Positions 56,622 through 64,000 of a stretch of DNA of 64,000 nt are shown here, one piece after another; the first letter of the stretch is position 1, and each line of letters begins with the position of its first letter. The DNA comes from Megalobrama amblycephala (Eukaryota; Chordata; Actinopteri; Cypriniformes; Xenocyprididae). The stretch lies in assembly GCF_018812025.1 (NCBI RefSeq), contig NC_063050.1:57479147-57543146 (forward strand). The letters run 5' to 3'. The position numbers and the translations under genes are program-made. The notes beneath the pieces were generated by a model. That model made no database searches, was not told the DNA's origin, and was given only the letters and a program-made list of their open reading frames with translations.

Positions 56622-58308
56622 CTAAAAAGACTCCTCTTCATTGGCTCTCGTGTCCCCTGACATCTCACCTTTTGCTTTCTGAACTAATTCCAGTATTTCT
56701 TTGGCCTTCTGATCATTTGGGTTAAGCTTGAAGCGATTCTGGGCAATTCCCATTAGTTTCTTAGCACTTTTCTTGCCCTCTCTGGTATGAGGATACATTG
56801 TCCAGCACTCCTTGTAGTGTTTGATTGCTGAATCCTCACATCTTTTACTGTACAGCTGGAACTGAGCATAGTCAACATGGACCGTATTCAGGTGCTCATT
56901 ATTCTTTTCAGCTGTCTCAAATACTTTCTCAAACAATTCCTCTGCCTCTTTCAGCTCACGTCTCTCTCTGTCCTTCGGGTCACCTCTCTCTCCGTACTGA
57001 ACAGCCAGCGCACTCATGGCAACGATGAAGGAAGGTTTTAGTTGAGTTGCCATTTCTAAGTGGTAGATGCTTTGATTTCGAGCCTTATCTATCTCAGACT
57101 TGTCCTGTACTTCTTTGTTTAAATTAATTTTCTTGGTCATGTAGCACACTCCTAACTGATAATGTATGAAGTATGAATTTGTTGATTTAAGCGCTTTCTT
57201 TAGTATCTCAATGGCCCTGTCTACAGACCCATGATTCCTGAAGAATTTCCCAGCATATCTCAGTACGTGCGGATGATCTGGAGCGTCATTCAGAGCTGTC
57301 TCAACCAGCTTCTCAGCCTCATTCATGAAGCTCTCTGGATATGACAGAAGTTTAATTGCTAGAAGAACCTTTAGGACACCATCATTTGGGTTAAGTTTAA
57401 TGGCCCGTCTCATCTGATTGACTGCAGGTGAATCTACAGTACAAGATATGTCAGGTTCAGTGCGATACAGAGCGATGGCATACCCAGCATTCAACTCACT
57501 GTTGTCTGGATCTAGCTCCACAGCCTTCTGGAAAACTTTTACGCCATTGTCATGAGAGAATTTAAGAAAGGCCCAACCCTTCTCATGAAGCACCTCTGGA
57601 ACTGATGAAGGTTCGGTTGGTAAAGTTTCCGTTATCTCCTCAAGCTTCTCCAGGTAACTTTGACACTTTGGGAAGTTCTCCCTGTGGAAATATACCCAGG
57701 CAAGGTTTCCATAAGTGACAATCAGGGACTTTTCACAGTTGTCACCAAGGTTTTCTTTCACGAGCCTTTCAGACTCCAGCAGATTGGTCAGTGCCTCTTT
57801 TGTGTGCTCCAGAAGGAATTTCACATAACCTATAGAGCTCAGCGCCCGGGCAGCTCCTGGCAGATCCAAACGGACCTGTTCCTGAAGTCTGCTGAGGAGG
57901 TTTTGTAAGTCCAGATCATCTTTGTTGAGGTCCCATGTGAAGTGACACTCCAGCTGATCCAGTTTCATTTTTAAACTGTCCTGACTTGAGCTGAAAGATG
58001 AAAATGAGACATTATTCTTTTTTAACAAAAGGCCTTCAAGTCAAGAGCTACAACTGCACAGCCTATTAGATGCTTTTATTAGCTTGAGTAGATGATATTA
58101 TCATTAAATTTACTCTAAACATTTTCACTGATTTCTTAAATAATGTAGACAAGAAAACTTCGCCCTGACCTGATTTCAAACTCGTTTGCTAGCATTGCTA
58201 CTTCTCATTTAGTTGTAAAGAATTAAAAAACGATAAATATAGTTTAAATGTAGATAAATTAAGTTGTATATTTGGAAACAAAAGCAGCACTCACCTCATC
58301 TCCGACAT
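56622..58308 (-). CDS. ifit: Interferon-induced protein with tetratricopeptide repeats (IFIT)
   Basis: IFIT proteins are cytosolic, interferon-induced helical-repeat proteins that bind foreign RNA ends. Exon 1 (58308-58295) carries only ATG TCG GAG ATG AG; exon 2 (57990-56622) carries the rest. Together they give 460 residues starting MSEMSSSQDSLKMKLDQLEC. A tiny first coding exon and one large second exon is the classic IFIT layout, and the length fits the family (about 450-490). TPR-type helices run through the protein: LGDNCEKSLIVTYGNLAWVY, EVLHEKGWAFLKF, FQKAVELDPDNSELNAGYAI, MRRAIKLNPNDGVLKVLLAI, DAPDHPHVLRYAGKFFR and YFIHYQLGVCY. An open frame continuing into the intron would start MLKKNNVS, but the splice sites and family layout favour the 14-nt exon. 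Which teleost ifit paralogue it is cannot be told. Confidence 0.92.
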
Positions 58309-58370
58309 CTTTTTCTTTTTACGTTAGGAATAAAGAACAGGTGTGTGTCACAAGGTCGTCCAGCGCAGTA

Positions 58371-58382
58371 CTTTCAGTTTTC
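58371..58382 (-). promoter_or_regulatory. Interferon-stimulated response element-like site upstream of ifit
   Basis: The minus strand reads GAAAACTGAAAG about 63 nt upstream of the start codon in exon 1. It contains the IRF core AANNGAAA and differs from the ideal two-GAAA array by one base. ISREs close to the start are known in vertebrate ifit promoters. Function here is inferred. Confidence 0.6.
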
Positions 58383-58791
58383 ATCATGCCTTTAAACTTT
58401 TATTAAGTCACACCTTCAGATTCTTTAACCAATGGTTTAATGTTCTTGTATAAAACGTGGCAGAAATTAGCCTAACAATTAACATCCTGGAATTTGGTCA
58501 GTCCAGCTGAACCTGCTGCAAACTGAACATAATGTCCTATATTGACATCCAGGGAATCTCTGTAGCCTAGAAGTTTAAAACGGGGTTCAGACGTGTTCAT
58601 GGATGACGTCTTAAAAACGACATATAATGTCAACTGCAGACTCATTTTGGACATCATTTATAATGCTTCTGGAACTTAAATTACACTCTTTTTATTAGCA
58701 ACATAACGCATGAGTGTGAATCCCACGACATCCGCCTTTGATCTCATAACGAGAAGAGAGAACCGTCTGTCTTGGCTGCACTTCTTTCACT

Positions 58792-58933
58792 CCCCGCCCA
58801 TTCTCGCCTGCATTTTTAGACAGGGCGAGGCACATCTTAAACGAGCCGCTGAATCCCATTGGTAGTCGGTATGTTACATCACTGCTCATTTGCATAAAGG
58901 TGCGATTCTGATAGAGAAACCAACAATATAAGG
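58792..58933 (+). promoter_or_regulatory. Promoter-like cluster: GC box, CCAAT, octamer, TATA
   Basis: On the plus strand: ccccgccc (58792-58799), an inverted CCAAT (attgg, 58858-58862), an octamer atttgcat (58888-58895) and tataagg (58927-58933). Order and spacing fit a polymerase II promoter, and the octamer plus CCAAT plus TATA set is typical of histone H2B/H2A promoters. A frame of 108 residues follows (58943-59269, MKVLDFCIVLIVTQLFVF...). It is not a histone and I recognise nothing in it. The cluster could be chance or the remains of a lost gene. Confidence 0.35.
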
Positions 58934-59649
58934 ACCGTCAGTGTGAAAGTCCTTGACTTCTGCATTGTTTTAATAGTCACACAACTATTTGTTTTCAGAA
59001 ATGTGATATATCACATTCAGAAATCAGACACTGAAATCATTCTGCATCGCATTAAAACGCCGTCCTTTTGTGCAGCTAAACGCATGTTCGCATCATTCAT
59101 TTTTGAAGAGGTTTTGGTGAATGATTCATCATCTGTCTCATTTATTCATCAAACCTTTAATGCTCATATGCAGAATGTTAACTATGAGGCCGTGAGTAAC
59201 GGAGCGTCTGAAGGTTTGTTCTGTGGCGTTTCTCTCCAGACGCTCGTTCCTAAAGCTGAGACTCAATGACACCAATGATCTTCCACTCTCAGCATGAATC
59301 AAGACTTGAGAAGCAGAATTATGTAAGAGAATTACATTTCTTTTTCTAACTCATTGGCAAACACCAGATGATCAGTTTATCAAGCCAGATGATCTTTAGA
59401 TGTTTTTACTGTAAAATGAGATGAAATACTAAGATTAATAAGTCGTCTTATCATGCACAGTTTTGCAGTCTCTCTGGCAGGTTTATGAGAAACCATCATG
59501 AAGAATCAAACTTCAAAGATTCAGATGAATCACGTGAGAGAGAATCAGCACAAGCTTCAGATCCATAAAGACAAACATCCTCGCACTCGTTTCACTGGCT
59601 TCTGTGCGGCGCTGAAGACATCCATAGTGACAGATACTCAAGGGCACAG

Positions 59650-59725
59650 AAAGAAAGAGAGAGAGAGACTCAGAGAGAGAGAGAGAGAGAGACTCAGAGA
59701 GAGAGACTCAGAGAGAGAGCGGAGG
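59650..59725. repeat. GA-rich repeat with 'actcagagagag' units
   Basis: (GA)n interrupted several times by ctca, giving repeated actcagagagagag units. Confidence 0.9.
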
Positions 59726-62208
59726 GAACAGCTTGTTCATCTCTCATTAAACTGCAGCATTTGCTCATTCTACACGTTTGCACTGAGCGATAATTGTCTG
59801 CTGAAGGGCAATGTTTCAAATCTGAATTAATACAAGCTGAAAAGAGGAAGGAAACACTCCAGAACTAACAAACCATAAAACTAGAAAGCTCTTTATACAA
59901 AAAATAAATCGTTTTACTTCATGTCGACTGAAGCGGCCCGTCCACGAGGCGTTTCTCTGGATGAGAATCTGAGAACATGCACTTTCTGTTCAGTTTCATC
60001 TCTTCACGTTTATATTGTCACGTGAGGAGAGCAGAAGGAAAGATCATAGTGCTATTTCAAACAACACTTTCTAAATTATTATGAATGTTTATTATGATCT
60101 CAGATGCACTGAGGCTGCATGGAATATTAATGAAATATTCTTATTTGAAACATGAATGAATGTGAAATGTTCAGATGAGGGAACTGAAGACATGTGAAAC
60201 ACACTTTCATTCATACATTAAATATTTAAAGCTGAAATATTGACACAATTCTCATCTCCTTCCAAACCCGCATGACTTTCCTCTGTTCTGTGGAACATAA
60301 ACGTTGAGATTTTGCAGAACAGATTTTGTTTGACTTCCACTGATGGACACAAAAACACTGAGACGTTTTTCTAAATACCTTCTTCTTCCACTGAAGGAAG
60401 TCACACAGGTCAGACTGACACGAGGCAGTGAATGGTGACTGAATGAACACATTTTGCCTGAACAACCCCTTTAATGCAAATCAAAATCCATCGGCTCTAG
60501 TGTTTTTCCAGGATCCCAGCGTGAGTCTCTCATATGGAATAAAGGATTATGCAGGTCATATGTGCAAATCAAGCTCTGGTGGTCAATGTGTGATTTCTGC
60601 CAGTTAATGAACTAAAATCACCTGCTGAACTCAGTAACACTTAAGGCTGAAATGCCTTTCATTCATTGATGCATTCCCATCAGGAGCCGCTGCAGCTCCG
60701 TCATTACTGATCCCTGTATGACAGATGGCCAGAGGAACATACGGCGGCAATCAAAACCCTCAGAAACGCTGCCGTGGGTTCAGCGTGACTCACGGTGTCT
60801 CGCTGTGAAAGGAAGCGCCGCCACTCGAGAGCACTCTGGGTAATCGCTGCGTGGATTGACAGGCGCTCGCGGGTCTGAACGCGGGTCACGGCCACTTTCA
60901 ACACCCACCTGCACGGATGATCCCATTAGACCAGATCACAAGAAACACAAGGAGTCACAAACATGGAACGCTCTACTAACTAAGTTAAAAAAACTTGTTT
61001 CTGAATGTTCCTTAAACACACCCAGGTGATAAATGTATTTAGATACCACACTATGGGTTCAAATGTACTATAAGTGGTAACATTTTTTAAATACAGATAT
61101 ATTATATTAAAAGCACATTTTAGTTCATATTTCATGCTGTCTCAAAACAGCACAGTTGAGCACACTTAGATGTTCTTAAGATGATCGTAAGAAGTACTGA
61201 AGTAGAATTTTTAGTATATTAAGTACAATTAGTGTGTGAAAATAGAGCACTTTCAGTGCATTATAGAAGTGCACTTTTTTCACCTGCAGTCAAGGTGTCC
61301 TTTGTACTTTGAACAAACGTTCTATTAAAGTTACTGGAAGAACTTCTCCAGAACGTTCCCTGTTAGCTGGTCTCCACAAGGTTTATGACGCTGTATTTGA
61401 CGCTGAGGAGCAGAAGAAGCACCTGACGGCACAGGTGTGTTTGTATACCTCACATTCCTGTGGTGAAACCTGCTCTCCGCCTGTGGTTCATCAGGACAGT
61501 CTGGATTGTGGATCACTGAATCTTACAGCATTAGCGACTGCAGCACTTTGGCTGATTGCAGTTTTTTCTCTTCGCTTTGGTACTATTGTCACATTCTCAA
61601 AACTCTCAGTAAAAACTCCAGACTGATCACACTCGTAACACTGCCAATCCTTCTCCCAAAACCTGATCTCATGCTTTCATTCTAGTTCTTTCTACATAAT
61701 CACTGTTTCAAACACAAGATCATTGTGAAAGAGAACATTTGGTTTAATCACTTATGATCTTCTTTCAGTTTAGGACTTTTAACAATCAGTTCGTTCAATA
61801 GCAAACAATGCAAGATAGATGTTTCAAATCACCCGTGTTGCTGAAACAATTACAGTACCACAGGATACAGATGCCACATTAGAAAATACACTTGCATTAC
61901 CTAAATTACATAATTACAGTATTCAGTGTGTTATCAAAAGCTGTGATGAAGCGGCTATATGAGGTTTTGTGCCAGTACAGTAAATGATCTGACTGAATCT
62001 ATACCGTAGTTGATCTTTACAGATGAAGGGTGAGTTACAGTAATGTGTCAGTCTCTACCACGGTAATCTGTTTACAGGGTCGCATAGCATACATTCTGAA
62101 AAATGCTATCTGTCTCTTCTTCTCATGTATATCTGATCAATCTGATGTTATAAAGTCATTGACTGTTTCCCTGTTTTTCCTTGTACTCCTTCCTGCTCTG
62201 TTCACAAT

Positions 62209-62308
<100 letters not shown>

Positions 62309-62312
62309 CTGT

Positions 62313-62568
62313 TGGGTTTCCATGTTTTATTGGAGACATTCCATTAGAAATAATGGTTTTTATAGTGTACAAACAGTATATTTTATAACCCTAAACCTAC
62401 CCATCACAGACAACTTTCTATTTTAGATTTTCAAAAAAGATCATTCTGTATGATTTATAAGCCTTTTTCCTCATGGGGACCAAAAAAATGTCCCCACAAG
62501 GTCAGAATTTATTGGTTTTACTGTTCTTGTGGGGACATTTGATCCCTATAATGTAGGGAATACCATCA
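62313..62568. repeat. Fish interspersed repeat, second copy
   Basis: The same family as 27116-27300 (ccctaaacctacccatcaca, atggggaccaaaaaaatgtc), here longer. It has an extra part with cttgtggggacatttgatcc, which is a short inverted copy of the tgtccccacaagg inside it. It is bracketed by CA tracts. Confidence 0.75.
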
Positions 62569-64000
62569 CCACACACACACACACACACACACACACTTTT
62601 GAACATAGTGGTTAGAAACTAAACTAAATCACTTATAATGTAAAATAAAAATTAATTACTTATGATTATGCATATCCGAAATTGCAAACAAAGTAGAAAT
62701 TATATCTATACAATCTGTATCTATAGAAATCACCAAATGATTCATTGATTAACGATTAAGATTGATTAGATTAAATAATAGACAAATGTATTAAACTGAA
62801 TGAAAAGAGATGAAAATGAAAAGTTTGGTAGTAATAGCAGCATTATGAAAGTCAGTTATTATGAATGAAACATTTATATAGATGAAACACTTGTTTTGCA
62901 TGGTGAAAAGGATGCTTTGTGATTTTGTGTATTGTACTAACAGAATTGAAAACATGCTGAAATGTTACAAAAAATGTAACTAGATTCATGATTTTGAAGT
63001 CGTGATGAAAGGGAAGTTACACTCATATTTTCTTCTCTATTGTGTCGTATATCCGAGTGAAACGCTTCGCAAACAAGAACAGATGTAGGGCGGGGCTTGA
63101 TTTTGATTGGATGGTTGTGGTTTGTTATTGGTGGATCTCATGTGAGTGAAAGGTTGCCCCGCCCTCATCATCAGAGAAGAGAAGAGATGCTGCAAGAGGA
63201 AGATATTCTGATTCAAGATTACAAGGAACATGAATTTAAAACAAAAATGATGTATACCGATAAATCATTTAGAATAAACATTGTAATATTCCATAAAAAA
63301 CAAAAACAAGAATTGTCCATTTTGATTTCATGGTGACTTTAATAACACGTCATCACAAGCTCATGTTCTGCTGAAGGAGTTTCGCCATTAATCATTCAGT
63401 AATAGAGTCTGATTTTCATCTGAATCACATGTCCTCCATTTTCCCGCTGTGTATCAATGTTTAATCAGGAACCAGCAGAAGGATGTACTAGTTTAGTTAC
63501 AGTTTTTCTCAATTGTTTACACACAAATATTGGTACTTGAGACACAATGACCACAACATGTAACTCATGCACCAACCCCCCGAACCAATTCTGCTAAACT
63601 ACAAGCACAATTCCTGCTTTACACTCACATTGCAGTTCTAAAACACACTTTTTTCAAAACACTACACACAATTCTCTGCATTTGGCACAATTTTCGGGCA
63701 GAAAAATCTCTTGTTTTCACAAGGAACACACTGCCATTCAAATATGCACACTGACTCATCACATGGGCAAACACCTGTCACACATTTTTACAATTAGCAA
63801 ACAGAGCTTTAGCATAAAAGGGCAACAGGTGAGCTCTTCTGTTTTGGAGCAATGGATGCCAACAATGGAAACAGAGGCAGAGCAGCATAGTTTTTTTTTT
63901 TTACTGTAACTGTATACAGTAAATTCTTCTGTTGTTTTGTACGGTATGTGCAACTTTGCATTGGTTGGGATGTGCACTGTACATTGTTTTTGTTGGAAAA

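Noticed and set aside
58943..59269. 108-residue frame after a promoter-like cluster
   Set aside because: Not called as a gene: no family match, no clear start context and no splice evidence. Kept only as part of a finding.

Overview
This window is vertebrate nuclear DNA, almost certainly from a cyprinid-type teleost. Genes have small exons with GT/AG introns. The recognisable proteins are vertebrate ones. The repeats (a V-SINE of the HE1 type, a tRNA-SINE with the common fish tail, TTAA-target and hAT miniature elements, DIRS and Ty3/Gypsy remnants, many long CA/GT tracts) are those typical of zebrafish and carp relatives. The species assignment is inference. No bacterial operon, CRISPR array or phage is present.

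Five protein genes are supported, all on the minus strand. From left to right they are tmem39a (2264-10134; its last coding exon lies beyond the left edge), ildr1 (12157-17362), ildr2 (21205-35243), gpa33 (38983-45495) and an ifit gene (56622-58308). I rebuilt each from individual exons. Every junction has a GT donor and an AG acceptor, and the exon phases add up to open frames of 404 codons (partial), 494, 637, 421 and 460 residues.

Region by region: 1-11 kb is tmem39a, whose introns are packed with miniature DNA transposons, including a 342-bp almost perfect palindrome. 11-17.5 kb is ildr1, with a 1.6-kb TTAA element in its last intron. 17.5-21.2 kb is intergenic and holds a 1-kb compound GT array. 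21.2-35.3 kb is ildr2. 35.3-38.9 kb is intergenic with a DIRS recombinase relic. 39-45.5 kb is gpa33, with a truncated LINE and a large foldback repeat in one intron. 45.5-56.1 kb is intergenic and dominated by a decayed chromodomain Ty3/Gypsy element (about 47.8-52.0 kb). 56.6-58.4 kb is the ifit gene with an interferon-response-like site upstream. 58.7-64 kb has no recognised gene but contains a promoter-like cluster with no gene assigned to it.

Three neighbouring genes (ildr1, ildr2, gpa33) encode single-pass immunoglobulin-fold proteins of epithelia. ILDR1 and ILDR2 are angulins, which mark tricellular junctions; GPA33 is a CTX-family surface antigen. The two angulin genes share exon phases and two exactly equal exon lengths (120 and 147 nt), which suggests a tandem duplication. 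I did not find a clearly new biological system. The most distinctive items are this angulin/A33 block, the Arg/Asp/Tyr repeat tail of gpa33, the pol-LTR-gag arrangement of the Gypsy element, the palindromic elements in introns, and the unassigned promoter-like cluster.
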